Shown here one piece after another: positions 1 to 10,218 of a DNA stretch of 64,000 bases. Where the stretch lies: positions 1-64,000 of the forward strand of contig JAIXUQ010000084.1 of assembly GCA_027483465.1 (NCBI GenBank). The letters are read 5' to 3'. Positions within the stretch are counted from its first letter, which is position 1; each line of letters starts with the position of its first letter. The notes under the pieces are model-generated. The model saw nothing but the letters and a program-made list of their open reading frames with translations. It was not told where the DNA came from and did not search any database. Origin of the DNA: Sphingomonadales bacterium. Lineage in GTDB: Bacteria > Pseudomonadota > Alphaproteobacteria > Sphingomonadales > Sphingomonadaceae. A program made the translations under genes and the position numbers.

Positions 1-1
1 C

Positions 2-91
2 CGCAGCCGGGGATTGATCGTGGTCACCGGCAATCTGCGCGAATTCCAGCAGGTGCCGGGGTTGCGCTGCGAGGATTGGCTGGCCCAATAG
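2..91 (+). CDS. C-terminus of a PIN-domain VapC-like toxin (truncated by window edge)
   Basis: Frame 2..91 reads RSRGLIVVTGNLREFQQVPGLRCEDWLAQ*, typical of VapC C-termini (xTxNxREFxxVPGLxxEDW). Confidence 0.6.
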   Translation, partial: RSRGLIVVTGNLREFQQVPGLRCEDWLAQ

Positions 92-108
92 GGGCGAAGG
101 GCGGGGGG

Positions 109-2412
109 ATGATGATGCGACAGGCGATGATGGCAATGCTGCTGCTGGCCACGGCGGCCACCGCGCAGGAGGTGCCGCCCGGGGTGCGGCAAGACCGGCT
201 GCAACTGCCCGGCCTCTCGGCCCCCGGCGAGATCGTGATCGATCGCGCCGGTATCCCGCACATCTATGCCGCCAACGCCCGCGACGGCTTTTTCCTGCAG
301 GGCTATGCCGTGGCGCGCGACCGGCTGTGGCAGATCGATCTGTGGCGCAAGCGCGGGCTGGGCCGGCTGGCGGCCAGTTTCGGCCCGGCCTATGTGGCGC
401 AGGACCGGGCGGCGCGGCTGTTCCTCTATCGCGGCGACATGGCGGCGGAATGGGCGGCCTATGCCCCCGGCGCCAAGGACTGGACCGAAGCCTTCGTGGC
501 CGGCATCAACGCCTATGTTGCCGAGGTGGAGGCCGGCCGGGCGCCGCTGCCGGCCGAATTCACCGCCACCGGCAGCCGGCCGGAACGCTGGCAGGCCGAT
601 GATGTGGTGCGCATCCGTTCCAACGCGCTGATCCGCAACATCCCCGACGAGGTGGCCCGCGCCCGTGCCCTGTGCGGCGGCGACGTGAAGCTGGAACCGC
701 TGCGCCGCACCATCGAGCCGGCCCGGTCGGTCACCATCCCCAAGGGCCTGGATCCGTGCAGCATCCCCCAGGGCGTGCTGGACGATTTCACCCTGGGCAC
801 CGGCGACGTGCGTTTTGACGGGCAGAAGGTGGTGCTGGCCAGCCGCGATCCGGAGGCGCTGGAAGGCTCCAACAACTGGGTGATCGCGCCGGCGCGCTCG
901 GCCACCGGCCGGCCGATCCTGGCCAATGATCCCCATCGCGCCCATTCGATCCCCAACCTGCGCTATCTCTCCCACATCGACACGCCCGAACTGAAGATCG
1001 CCGGGGCCGGCGAGCCCGCCCTGCCCGGCATCAGCTTTGGCCACAACGAGGATGCCGCCTGGGCCATCACCATCTTTGCCATCGATCAGCAGGATCTGGT
1101 GGTGAACCCCAAGGGCACGAAACTGGCCGACGTGCGCGAGACCATCGCGGTGAAGGGCGAGGCGCCGCGCGAGGTGGTGCTGAAATTCAGCGAGGATGGC
1201 CCGATCATCCACGAGGACCCCGCCAGCGGCCGCAGCTTTGCCCTGCGCGCCACCTGGGCCCGGCCGGGCGCGTCGGCCTATTTCAACGCCACCTGGGCGT
1301 TCCAGGCCAAGGGCTGGACCGATTTTCTGGCGGCGCGTGACCATTGGGGGGCACCGCCGCTCAACCTTCTCTATGCCGGGCGCGATGGCGACATCGGCTG
1401 GGCACCGGGCGGCTTCGTGCCGGTGCGCGCCGCCGGCGATGGCCTGCTGCCGGTGCCGGCGGGCAAGGCCCACCGCTGGACCGGTCTGCTGGATGCGCGG
1501 CTGATGCCGGTGCAGCACAACCCGGCCCAGGGCTGGCTGGCGACCGCCAACGAGATGAATATTCCGGCCGGCTATCCCCACCTGCTCGGGCTGGAGTGGG
1601 CCGATCGCAGCCGCATCACCCGCATCACCGAAGTGATTGCGGCCAAGCAGAAATTCGGCCTCACCGATGCGATGGCATTGCAGAATGATGCCACCTCGCC
1701 GATGGCGCGGCGGGCGGTGGCGATCCTTCGCGGCCTGGCCGGGCGCAGCGATGGCGAACGCGCCGCGCTGGCACTGCTGGCCGGCTGGGATGGCCATGAA
1801 GGCCCCGATTCGGCGGCCGCTGCGCTTTATGAGATCTGGGCCGGCCGCCATCTGCCGGGCGCGGCGGTGAAGGCGATCGTGCCGGCCGCGATGCAGGCGG
1901 GCTTTGGCCGCACCGGCATCGGCGCGGTGCTCGCCGTGCTGGAGGAAGGCAAGCTGGTCACACAAGAACAGCGCAGCGCCATCCTGCTGGATTCGCTGGG
2001 CACCGCCTTTGCCGATGCCAGCCGCCTGCTCGGCCCCGATCCGGCGAAATGGCGCTGGGGCGCGCTGCATGTCGCCGATTTCCGGCCGGCGCTGGCGATT
2101 GCCGGGCGCGAGGCCGAACGCCGGGTTGGCCCGCTGCCCATCGGCGGCAGCGGCTCCACCCCGATGGCGATGAGCCCGGCGGCCGATTGGCATGTTGCCG
2201 CCGGCGCCTCGGTGCGGCTGGTGCTGGATGTCGGCCAGTGGGACAACAGCGTGGCGATCAACACGCCGGGCCAGAGCGGCGACCCCGCCAGCCCGCATTA
2301 TCGCGACCTGTTCCCACGCTGGGCCACGGGCCACTATGTGCCCTTCGCCTGGAGCCGCAGCCGCGTGCTGCAGGAGGCGGAGACGCTGATCCGGGTGACG
2401 CCTCAGCCCTGA
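109..2412 (+). CDS. Penicillin acylase family protein (Ntn hydrolase, secreted)
   Basis: Signal peptide MMMRQAMMAMLLLATAATA; EGSNNWVIAP nucleophile-Ser motif at subunit junction; AxDRLWQIDLWRKRGLGRLA motif. Confidence 0.88.
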   Translation: MMMRQAMMAMLLLATAATAQEVPPGVRQDRLQLPGLSAPGEIVIDRAGIPHIYAANARDGFFLQGYAVARDRLWQIDLWRKRGLGRLAASFGPAYVAQDRAARLFLYRGDMAAEWAAYAPGAKDWTEAFVAGINAYVAEVEAGRAPLPAEFTATGSRPERWQADDVVRIRSNALIRNIPDEVARARALCGGDVKLEPLRRTIEPARSVTIPKGLDPCSIPQGVLDDFTLGTGDVRFDGQKVVLASRDPEALEGSNNWVIAPARSATGRPILANDPHRAHSIPNLRYLSHIDTPELKIAGAGEPALPGISFGHNEDAAWAITIFAIDQQDLVVNPKGTKLADVRETIAVKGEAPREVVLKFSEDGPIIHEDPASGRSFALRATWARPGASAYFNATWAFQAKGWTDFLAARDHWGAPPLNLLYAGRDGDIGWAPGGFVPVRAAGDGLLPVPAGKAHRWTGLLDARLMPVQHNPAQGWLATANEMNIPAGYPHLLGLEWADRSRITRITEVIAAKQKFGLTDAMALQNDATSPMARRAVAILRGLAGRSDGERAALALLAGWDGHEGPDSAAAALYEIWAGRHLPGAAVKAIVPAAMQAGFGRTGIGAVLAVLEEGKLVTQEQRSAILLDSLGTAFADASRLLGPDPAKWRWGALHVADFRPALAIAGREAERRVGPLPIGGSGSTPMAMSPAADWHVAAGASVRLVLDVGQWDNSVAINTPGQSGDPASPHYRDLFPRWATGHYVPFAWSRSRVLQEAETLIRVTPQP

Positions 2413-3137
2413 CCGTTCAACGCCTGCCACACGGCCACGGCGGCCAGCGCTGCGGTTTCGGCGCGCAATATGTTGGGCCCCAGGCTGATCGCCACGGCGG
2501 CCGGGTGGGCGCGGATGGCCTCGCGCTCGGCCGGGGTGAAGCCGCCTTCCGGGCCGATCAGGATGGCGGCCGGCGCCGGCGCGGCGGCCCTGGCCAGTGG
2601 CATGCCGCCCTGTTCGTCGGCAAACAGCAGGGCGCGCCCCGCCGGCCAGTCCCGGAGCAGGCGTTCCAGCGGCAGCGCCTCGGGCAGGTCCGGCACCGCG
2701 GTGCGGCCGGATTGTTCTGCCGCTTCAACCAGATGCGCGGCCAGCCGCTCAAGGTTGGGCTTGTCCACCACGGTGCGCTGCGTCGTCACCAGTTGCAGGC
2801 GCGCCACGCCCAGTTCGCAGGCCTTTTCCACCAGCCAGTCGATGCGGCCCTTTTTCAGCGGCGCGGCGCACAGCCACAGATCGGGCACCGCCGCCTGCGG
2901 GGCGCTCTGCCATTCGGCGGCGAGGGTCACGGTGCGCTTGCCCGCTGCTGTCACCCGCGCCGCCCATTCGCCATCCCGCCCGTTGAACAGCCGCACCAGA
3001 TCGCCCGGCTGGCGGCGCATCACGTTGAAAAGATAGTGGGATTGCATCTGGTCCAGCGTGATGGCGGCCCCGGTTGACAGGGCATCGCCAACGAACAGCC
3101 GCGGCGTGGTTGACAAACGGGGCGCTTCTTCGCTCAT
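2403..3137 (-). CDS. rsmE: 16S rRNA (uracil(1498)-N(3))-methyltransferase
   Basis: MSEEAPRLSTTPRLFV...HYLFNVMRRQPGD...ILIGPEGGFTPAEREAI...SLGPNILRAETAALAA. Confidence 0.93.
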   Translation of the reverse strand: MSEEAPRLSTTPRLFVGDALSTGAAITLDQMQSHYLFNVMRRQPGDLVRLFNGRDGEWAARVTAAGKRTVTLAAEWQSAPQAAVPDLWLCAAPLKKGRIDWLVEKACELGVARLQLVTTQRTVVDKPNLERLAAHLVEAAEQSGRTAVPDLPEALPLERLLRDWPAGRALLFADEQGGMPLARAAAPAPAAILIGPEGGFTPAEREAIRAHPAAVAISLGPNILRAETAALAAVAVWQALNGQG

Positions 3138-4056
3138 GGCGGCTGTGATTACGCCGCCTGCTCCCGCCACGCCAGATGCTGTCAGAAGCTGGATCGATCG
3201 GCTGCCGGCGCGCGCCCAGGGCTTTGCCCGACTGGCCCGGATGGATCGGCCGGCGGGCACCTGGCTGCTCTATTGGCCGTGCGCCGCCGGCCTGGCGCTG
3301 GCCGGCGGGCTGGCACACAAGCCCTTGTTGCTGCTGTGGTTTGGCCTTGGCGCCATGGCCATGCGCGGGGCCGGCTGCGTGTGGAACGACATTGTTGACC
3401 GTGATCTGGATGCCCAGGTGGAGCGCACCCGCGACCGGCCGGTGGCATCGGGCCGGATCAGCGTGAAGGCGGCGCTGGCCTTTGCCGTGGCGCTCTCGCT
3501 CATCGGCCTGATCGTGCTGCTGCAACTGCGGCCACTGGCGCAAGCCGTTGCGCTGGCAAGCCTTTTTCCCGTCGCCGCCTATCCCTTCATGAAGCGCATC
3601 ACCTGGTGGCCGCAGGCCTGGCTGGGCCTCACCTTCAACTGGGGGGCGCTGGTGGGCTGGGCGGCGGTGGCGCGCATCGATGCCGCGCCGATGTGGCTGC
3701 TGTGGGCCGGCGGCATCGCCTGGACCCTGGGCTATGACACCATCTATGCCCTGCAGGATATCGAGGATGATGCGCTGGCCGGCATCAAGTCATCGGCCCG
3801 GGCGCTTGGCCAACGGGCGCGGGCCGGGGTGGCGGTTTTCTATGCCATCGCCCTGATATTGTGGGGGATTTCCCTCTATCTGGTGGCCGGTCAATGGCTC
3901 GCGGTGGCCGCACTCGGGCCGCTGGTGGCCCATTTCGGGTGGCAGGTGACGGCGTTGCGGTCAACGGTGCCCGAAACGGCGCTGCGCCTGTTCCGCGCCA
4001 ACCGCTGGGCCGGCGCGCTGCTCACCGCCGCCTGCGCCGCCGTCGGAATGGCCTGA
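3136..4056 (+). CDS. ubiA: 4-hydroxybenzoate polyprenyltransferase
   Basis: RMDRPAGTWLLYWPCAAGLAL; NDIVDRDLDAQVERTRDRP; DxxxD motif YDTIYALQDIEDD. Confidence 0.93.
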   Translation: MAAVITPPAPATPDAVRSWIDRLPARAQGFARLARMDRPAGTWLLYWPCAAGLALAGGLAHKPLLLLWFGLGAMAMRGAGCVWNDIVDRDLDAQVERTRDRPVASGRISVKAALAFAVALSLIGLIVLLQLRPLAQAVALASLFPVAAYPFMKRITWWPQAWLGLTFNWGALVGWAAVARIDAAPMWLLWAGGIAWTLGYDTIYALQDIEDDALAGIKSSARALGQRARAGVAVFYAIALILWGISLYLVAGQWLAVAALGPLVAHFGWQVTALRSTVPETALRLFRANRWAGALLTAACAAVGMA

Positions 4057-4257
4057 AAACAGGCCTGCACATGGCTGCGGGGCCGGACCGGATTGGTCAC
4101 GGCCCCGCGCCGGACCCTGGCTGCAGACCGGCCCATCGCTTACCGGCTGCACTGCTGATCCTTGCCAGCATCGGCCGCGCCGCGATTGCACGAAAGCGAC
4201 AAATGGGCGCCGGAAATTGGCCGTGACAGCCGGGCTGCCGCTCCCTACATCAAGGTC

Positions 4258-5604
4258 ATGTTGTCTCCTGATGATGCCCTGAACCGGCTTGATGCCGCCC
4301 TTGCCGCCGCCGCCCGTGCCGGCGCCGATGCCGCCGATGCGCTCTATGTCGGCGATGGCTCCACCTCGGTTTCGGTGCGGCTGGGCAAGCTGGAGGATGT
4401 CGGCCGCTCCGAAGGCGAGGAGGTGGGCATCCGCGTCTTCGTCGGCCGCCGCTCGGCCAGCGTCTCCTCCTCCGATCTGTCGGCCGCCGCGCTGGCCGAG
4501 GCGGCGGAGCGCGCGGTGATGATGGCCCGGCTCGCCCCGGAAGACCCGTTTGCCGGCCTCGCCCCGGCCGAACGCCTGGCCACGGGGCCCTTTGCCGATC
4601 TGGATATCGATGATCCCACCGAGCCGGCCTCGGCCGATCTCAAGGCCCGCGCGCTGGCCGCCGAGGCGGCCGCCCGCGCCATTCCCGGCGTCACCAACAG
4701 CGAGGGCGGCGGCGCTTCGGCCGGGGTCGTGGTGATGGCGCTGGCCACCTCCACCGGCTTTCGCGGCGCCAAGCGCTCCAGCAGCCATGGCTGTTCGGCA
4801 TCGGTGGTGGCGGGCACCGGGGCCGACATGCAGCGCGATTATGCCTGGCACAGCGCCCGGCACCTTGCCGATCTCGAATCGCCGGAAACCATCGGCACCC
4901 GCGCCGGCATCCGCGCCGTCAGCCGGCTGCACCCGATCAAGCTGAACAGCGGCACCATGCCGGTGCTGTTCGATCCGCGCGTTGCCACCTCGCTGCTGGG
5001 CCATCTGGCCGGCGCCATCACCGGCAGCGCCATCGCGCGCGGCACCAGCTTCCTGAAAGACCGGCTGGGCACCGCCATCCTGCCCGCCGGCCTGTCGATC
5101 ATCGATGATCCGCTGCGCCCCCGCGCCCTGCGCAGCCGCGCCTTTGATGGCGAGGGGCTGGCCACGCGCCGCACCGCCATCGTCGAGGATGGCGTGCTCA
5201 CCACCTGGCTGCTCGATTCCGCCAGCGCCCGGCAACTCGGCCTCGCCCCCACCGGCCATGCCAGCCGCGGCACCTCGGGGCCGCCGGGGGCCGGCACCAC
5301 CAACCTGCACCTGGAAGGCGGCACGCTGAGCCCGGCCGAACTGATGGCCGACATCAAACAGGGCGTGCTGGTGACCGAACTGATCGGCATGGGCGTGAAC
5401 GGGCTGACCGGCGATTACAGCCGCGGCGCCAGCGGCTTCCTGATCGAAAATGGCGAGATCACCCGGCCGGTGGCGGAAATCACCATCGCCGGCAATCTGA
5501 TCGAGATGTTTGCCCGGCTGGTGGCGGCCAATGATCTGGCCTTCCGCCACGCCAGCAACGCCCCCACGCTGCGCATCGATGGCATGATGGTGGCCGGCAG
5601 TTGA
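4258..5604 (+). CDS. pmbA: TldD/PmbA family metalloprotease
   Basis: Translated ORF shows PmbA-like architecture (GASGFLIENGEITRPVAEITIAGNL). Confidence 0.88.
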   Translation: MLSPDDALNRLDAALAAAARAGADAADALYVGDGSTSVSVRLGKLEDVGRSEGEEVGIRVFVGRRSASVSSSDLSAAALAEAAERAVMMARLAPEDPFAGLAPAERLATGPFADLDIDDPTEPASADLKARALAAEAAARAIPGVTNSEGGGASAGVVVMALATSTGFRGAKRSSSHGCSASVVAGTGADMQRDYAWHSARHLADLESPETIGTRAGIRAVSRLHPIKLNSGTMPVLFDPRVATSLLGHLAGAITGSAIARGTSFLKDRLGTAILPAGLSIIDDPLRPRALRSRAFDGEGLATRRTAIVEDGVLTTWLLDSASARQLGLAPTGHASRGTSGPPGAGTTNLHLEGGTLSPAELMADIKQGVLVTELIGMGVNGLTGDYSRGASGFLIENGEITRPVAEITIAGNLIEMFARLVAANDLAFRHASNAPTLRIDGMMVAGS

Positions 5605-6446
5605 ACCCATATTCGCCCCAGCAGCGGGCGGCCGATCTGGCGCTGGCCGCCGAAATCGCCGGCAATGCCGGGACACTCGCGCTCGGCCACTTCGATGGCC
5701 GCGCCCGCCGTTCGCCGCGCAGCTGGGCCAAGGCCGATGGCAGCCCGGTGAGCGAGGCCGACATGGCGGTAAACGCCTATCTGAAAGGCGTGATCGCCGC
5801 CGCCCGGCCCGAGGATGGCTGGCTGTCGGAGGAAAGCGTGGATTGCGCCAGCCGGCTGGACAAGCGCCGGCTGTGGGTGGTCGATCCCATCGATGGCACC
5901 CGCGATTTCCTGCGCGGCCGCAGCGGCTGGGCGGTGTCGGTGGCGCTGGTGGAGGATGGCGCGGTGAGCGTGGCGGTGCTGGCCGCCCCGGCGCAGAAAC
6001 GCCTGTATGCCGCCAGCGCCGGCCAGGGCGCGACGCTGAACGGCAAGCGCCTGCGCGTGTCGGGCCTTGGCAGCCTGGCCGGCGTGCGCCTGCCGATCGA
6101 TGCCGCCAATCTGGCCGCCAGTTTCTGGCCCAGCCCGTGGCCGGGCAGCGCCGTCGCCAAGCCGAACAGTCTGGCACTGCGCATGGCCATGCTGGCCGCC
6201 GACGAGGCCGATGCCTGGCTGGAAGGGCGCAGCGTGGCGGAATGGGATGTCGCCGCCGCCAGTCTGATCCTGGCCGAAGCCGGCGGCACCGTCACCGACC
6301 GGCACGGCGCGCCGCTGCGCTTCAACCAGCCGCAGCCGCTGATCCACGGGATCGCCGCCGCCACCCCCGCGCTCCACACCGAGGTGCTGGCCCGGCTTGA
6401 CCATGCCTTGAAGGCATTGGCCGCCCGGCGCCGCGCGGTTGCCTGA
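5601..6446 (+). CDS. Inositol monophosphatase family / 3'(2'),5'-bisphosphate nucleotidase-like
   Basis: WVVDPIDGTRDFLRG and EWDVAAASLILAEAGG motifs; TTG start overlapping pmbA stop. Confidence 0.87.
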   Translation: MNPYSPQQRAADLALAAEIAGNAGTLALGHFDGRARRSPRSWAKADGSPVSEADMAVNAYLKGVIAAARPEDGWLSEESVDCASRLDKRRLWVVDPIDGTRDFLRGRSGWAVSVALVEDGAVSVAVLAAPAQKRLYAASAGQGATLNGKRLRVSGLGSLAGVRLPIDAANLAASFWPSPWPGSAVAKPNSLALRMAMLAADEADAWLEGRSVAEWDVAAASLILAEAGGTVTDRHGAPLRFNQPQPLIHGIAAATPALHTEVLARLDHALKALAARRRAVA

Positions 6447-6556
6447 AGCGCCCGTCAGCGGGCGGTGCCTGCCCCCCAAAATCTCCCGCATTCCACAGGC
6501 TTGCGCCCGCCCCGGCCCCGCCCCACTATGGCCCCGGCCCTGGGGAGGAGCCGCAT

Positions 6557-7885
6557 GTGCATCTGAAACGCCGGACGCTGGCGGCCTTTGCCGCGCCCTG
6601 CCTGCCGTTGACCGGGGTGGGCCTGCCGATGGTGGTCTATCTGCCGCCTTATTATGCTGGCACGCTGGGGCTGGATCTGGCGCTCACCGGCATCCTGTTT
6701 TCCGCGGTGCGCTGGGTTGATTTGCCTCTGGATGTGCTGTTCGGGCGCGGGATTGACCGGACGTCCACGCGGCTGGGCCGCTTCCGGCCGTGGCTGCTGG
6801 GAGGCGGGCTGGTGATGCTGCTGGGCCTGGCGCTGAGCTTCTTTGCCGAACCCGGCCTGTCGGTGTGGCGGGCGTTTTTCGGGCTGTTCGTCGTCTACGC
6901 CGGCTTTTCGGCGGCGCAGGTGGCGCACACCAGCTGGGGCCAGTCGCTGTCCACCGATTATCACGAGCGCAGCCGCATCTTTGGCTGGTGGCAGGCGGCC
7001 AACATGCTGGCGCTGATCTCGATATTGGCGGTGCCGCCGCTGGCCAATGCGCTGGGGCCGCGCTTTGGGCTGGAACCATCGGCCAGCCTGGGCGTGCACG
7101 CCATGGGCTGGGTGCTGCTGGCGCTGGTGGTGCCCACCCTGCTGGCCGCCGCGCTGGTGGTGCCCGAAGGCCGGCCCGGCGGCGGCGAGCATCACAGCTG
7201 GGCGGCGATGTGGGCGGCACTGAAACGGCCGCTGCTGGGCCGGCTGATGCTGATCGATCTGCTGGCCAGCCTGCCGCCGGGCTTTGGCGGCGCGCTGCTG
7301 GTGTTTTTCTTCGAGGCCGCGCGCGGCTTCAGCGTGAGCGAGGCGCGGCTGCTGCTGCTGTTCTATTTCGCCGCCGGGCTGATCGGCGCGCCGCTGTGGA
7401 GCTGGGTGGCGCGGCGCACATCGAAGCACCGGGCGGTGGCCTGGTCCATCGGCAGCTATGCCCTGCTGCACGCCGCGCTGGTGCTGGCGCCGGCGGCGGA
7501 TTTCAAATGGGCGGCGCTGGGCATGCTGCTGGCCGGGCTGCCGGCGGTGGCGCCGCCCTTTCTGGTGCGCGCCATGCTGGCCGATGTCACCGATGCCGAA
7601 ACCCTGGCCAGCGGGCGCAACCATGCCGGGCTTTATTACGCCGTGCTGGTGGGGGTGCAGAAGATCGGTTACGCCATCCCGGTGGGGCTGGCCTATATCG
7701 TGCTCGACATGGTGGGATTTGATGCCAAGCTGGGCCCGGCCAACACGCCGGCAGCCATCGACGGGCTAGTCACGCTGTTCCTGTTGCCGCCGATCATCGC
7801 GGCGCTGGGCGCGGCCTGGCTGGCCTGGGGCTGGACGATCGACAAGGCGGCGCAGGAACGCATCATCGCCGGGCTGAAATCATGA
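6557..7885 (+). CDS. MFS transporter, GPH/MelB-like
   Basis: 12-TM hydrophobic pattern; DxxFGRGIDRTSTRLGRFRPWLLGG loop; GTG start after GGGGAGGAG. Confidence 0.82.
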   Translation: MHLKRRTLAAFAAPCLPLTGVGLPMVVYLPPYYAGTLGLDLALTGILFSAVRWVDLPLDVLFGRGIDRTSTRLGRFRPWLLGGGLVMLLGLALSFFAEPGLSVWRAFFGLFVVYAGFSAAQVAHTSWGQSLSTDYHERSRIFGWWQAANMLALISILAVPPLANALGPRFGLEPSASLGVHAMGWVLLALVVPTLLAAALVVPEGRPGGGEHHSWAAMWAALKRPLLGRLMLIDLLASLPPGFGGALLVFFFEAARGFSVSEARLLLLFYFAAGLIGAPLWSWVARRTSKHRAVAWSIGSYALLHAALVLAPAADFKWAALGMLLAGLPAVAPPFLVRAMLADVTDAETLASGRNHAGLYYAVLVGVQKIGYAIPVGLAYIVLDMVGFDAKLGPANTPAAIDGLVTLFLLPPIIAALGAAWLAWGWTIDKAAQERIIAGLKS

Positions 7886-7895
7886 GGGTGCGGCC

Positions 7896-8852
7896 ATGAC
7901 CTTGCGCATCGGCATCATCGGCGCGGCCCGGGTGGCGACCTATGCGATGATCGCGCCGGCGCGCAGCCGCACCGATGTGGTGGTGGCCGCGGTGGCAGCG
8001 CGCGACCCGGTGCGGGCCGCCGATTATGCCGCCACCCACGGCATTGCCCGGCATTTTGGCGATTATGCCGCGATGGTGGCCGATCCCGATGTTGACGCCC
8101 TCTATGTGGCGACGCCGCCGGCCTTTCATCTGGAACAGGCGCGCCTGGCCATCCGCGCCGGCAAGCCCTGCCTGGTGGAAAAGCCCTTCACCCTGAACGG
8201 CGCCGAGGCCGAAACCCTGCTGGCCGAAGCGGCAGCCGCCGGCGTGGTGATGGTGGAGGCGCAGCACAGCCGTTGCCACGGCTTGTGGGCCATCGTGGCG
8301 CAGCATCTGCCGGCGCTGGGCCGCTTGCAGCGGCTTGAGGCGTGGTTCAACGCCACGGTGAAGACCGACGACGCCGAATTCCGCTGGCAGGCCGGGCTGG
8401 GCGGCGGCGCGCTGATGGATCTGGGCGTCTACCCCCTCAGCTGGGTGCGCGCCGTGGCCGGGGAGCCGCTGGCCGCGCGCGATGTGCGCTTCCGCCGCCA
8501 GCGCGCCGCCGATGCCGCCTTTGCCGCCACGCTCGATCTGCCCGGCGGGGTGACGGCGCGGGTGGCGGCCGACATGGCGGCCCCGTTCGATGCCGGCCTG
8601 CGCATCACCGGGGCAGCCGGGGTGCTGCACATCGCCAATCCGCTCGCTCCGCAGCGCGGCGGCCACGCCATCAGGCTGGAAACGGCGGCGGGCGTGACCG
8701 AAATTGCCAGCCCGGCCGAACCGGGCAGTTATGATGCGCAACTGGCGGCCTTTGTGGACCATGTCGCGGGCCGGGCGGCCTGGCCGTTGCCGGCCGATGA
8801 TCCGGTGCAATCCATGCGCGCCATCGATCTGGTGCGAACAGCGGGAGAGTGA
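7896..8852 (+). CDS. Gfo/Idh/MocA family oxidoreductase
   Basis: LRIGIIGAARVA Rossmann start; CLVEKPFTLN EKP motif; GGGALMDLGVYPLSW. Confidence 0.9.
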   Translation: MTLRIGIIGAARVATYAMIAPARSRTDVVVAAVAARDPVRAADYAATHGIARHFGDYAAMVADPDVDALYVATPPAFHLEQARLAIRAGKPCLVEKPFTLNGAEAETLLAEAAAAGVVMVEAQHSRCHGLWAIVAQHLPALGRLQRLEAWFNATVKTDDAEFRWQAGLGGGALMDLGVYPLSWVRAVAGEPLAARDVRFRRQRAADAAFAATLDLPGGVTARVAADMAAPFDAGLRITGAAGVLHIANPLAPQRGGHAIRLETAAGVTEIASPAEPGSYDAQLAAFVDHVAGRAAWPLPADDPVQSMRAIDLVRTAGE

Positions 8853-8854
8853 CG

Positions 8855-9466
8855 ATGCTGCTTTATGATTCGATCGGGCCCAATCCCCAGGTGGTGCGCA
8901 TGGCGGCGGCGGAAAAGGGCCTGACCCTGCAGCGCGAGACCATCGACATCAGGGCCGGCCACAACCGCAGCGGCGATTACATCAAGAAGGTGCCGGCCGG
9001 CGGCACCCCGGCGCTGCTGCTGGATGATGGCCGGGTGATTTCCGAGATCACCGTGATCGTGGATTATCTGGAGGAGCTTCACCCCACCCCGGCGATCATC
9101 GGCACCACGCCCGAGGAACGCGCCGAAACCCGCAAATGGGTGCGCATCATCGATCTGGGCTATTGCGAGCCGATGGCCAACGGCTTTCGCGCCACCGAGG
9201 GCCGGCCGATGTTCGAACCGCGCTTCCCGGTGGTTTCGGTGGGCGCCGGCCAGGAATTGAAGGCCATCGCGGCGAAGAAATTGCAGTGGCTGGATGGGCT
9301 GATGGCCGGTGATTTCGTGTGCGGCAGCCGCTTCACGCTGGCCGATATCCTGCTGTTCTGCTTCGTGGAATTCGGTGCCCAGGTGGGCCAGCCGCTGCCC
9401 GGGGGCCTCACCTGGCTGCCGGCGTGGCGGGCGCGGGTGGCAGCGCGGCCCAGCGCGTCAGCCTGA
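8855..9466 (+). CDS. Glutathione S-transferase family protein
   Basis: MLLYDSIGPNPQVVRMAAAEKGL...KVPAGGTPALLLDDGRVISEITVIVDYLEE. Confidence 0.88.
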   Translation: MLLYDSIGPNPQVVRMAAAEKGLTLQRETIDIRAGHNRSGDYIKKVPAGGTPALLLDDGRVISEITVIVDYLEELHPTPAIIGTTPEERAETRKWVRIIDLGYCEPMANGFRATEGRPMFEPRFPVVSVGAGQELKAIAAKKLQWLDGLMAGDFVCGSRFTLADILLFCFVEFGAQVGQPLPGGLTWLPAWRARVAARPSASA

Positions 9467-9483
9467 GGGCGGGCCCACGACAA

Positions 9484-9529
9484 GGTCCTCCCCCTTTGGG
9501 GGAGGTGCCCGCAGGGCGGAGGGGGCGGC
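9484..9529. repeat. REP-like G/C-rich hairpin repeat, copy 1
   Basis: GGTCCTCCCCCTTTGGGGGAGGTGCCCGCAGGGCGGAGGGGGCGGCG; near-identical inverted copy at 53130-53179. Confidence 0.75.
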
Positions 9530-9549
9530 GGATTGGGAGGTTCAGCCCC

Positions 9550-10218
9550 TCACAGCTCGATCAGCCCGTCGGGCAGCTCGTTCACATCATCGGCGGCGCG
9601 CGGCAGGTGGCGGGCCAGCACCGCGCCGGCCCGCGCGATGGCGGCCACCATGCCATCGGCGGCACGGCCGGCCTTGATGCCGGCGGTGAGCGCCGCGATG
9701 GTTTCGGCCCATTCATCGGGCGCCACACAGGCGAACACGCCCTCATCGGCGATCACCTCGGCGACATGCTCCGGCTCGTCCACATAGAGCAGCAGCCCGG
9801 TGCGCCCGGCGGTGCGGGTGAGGCCGCGGGCGCGGAACTGGGTCATGGCGGCGGCGTGCACCCGGTCCCGGCGCAGCCCGGCCGGGGTGAGCGCGCGATC
9901 AAGCCGGGCCAGCGCCACCAGCGCCAGCGTGGCGAGGAAGACCAGCGCCTGCACGGCGGCAAAACCCTCGATGGCGTGCAGTTCGCGGTTGGCGGCGTCC
10001 AGCGTGTCCCAATCCGGGAACAGTGCAGACGGCGCCCAGCCGGCCACCACCGCCCCGAACGGCAGCGCCAGTGCCGCCAGGATGGCGACGGCCAGGGCGG
10101 TGTCGTGATAGCGGTGCGCCTGCGTGTTGACGATCACCACGATCTCGCCGGCCGTAGTGGCTTCGGCAGCCCGGATCGCCTCGGCAATGCGGGCACGGTC
10201 CTGATCGCTGAACAGCAT
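9550..10218 (-). CDS. TPM domain-containing membrane protein
   Basis: DQDRARIAEAIRAAEATTAGEIVVIVNTQAHRY plus TM segments; start overlaps upstream stop (ATGA). Confidence 0.82.
   Translation of the reverse strand: MLFSDQDRARIAEAIRAAEATTAGEIVVIVNTQAHRYHDTALAVAILAALALPFGAVVAGWAPSALFPDWDTLDAANRELHAIEGFAAVQALVFLATLALVALARLDRALTPAGLRRDRVHAAAMTQFRARGLTRTAGRTGLLLYVDEPEHVAEVIADEGVFACVAPDEWAETIAALTAGIKAGRAADGMVAAIARAGAVLARHLPRAADDVNELPDGLIEL

Noticed and set aside
3961-6177. 738-aa minus-strand ORF
   Set aside because: Antisense shadow of ubiA end, pmbA and the IMPase gene; no recognisable domain
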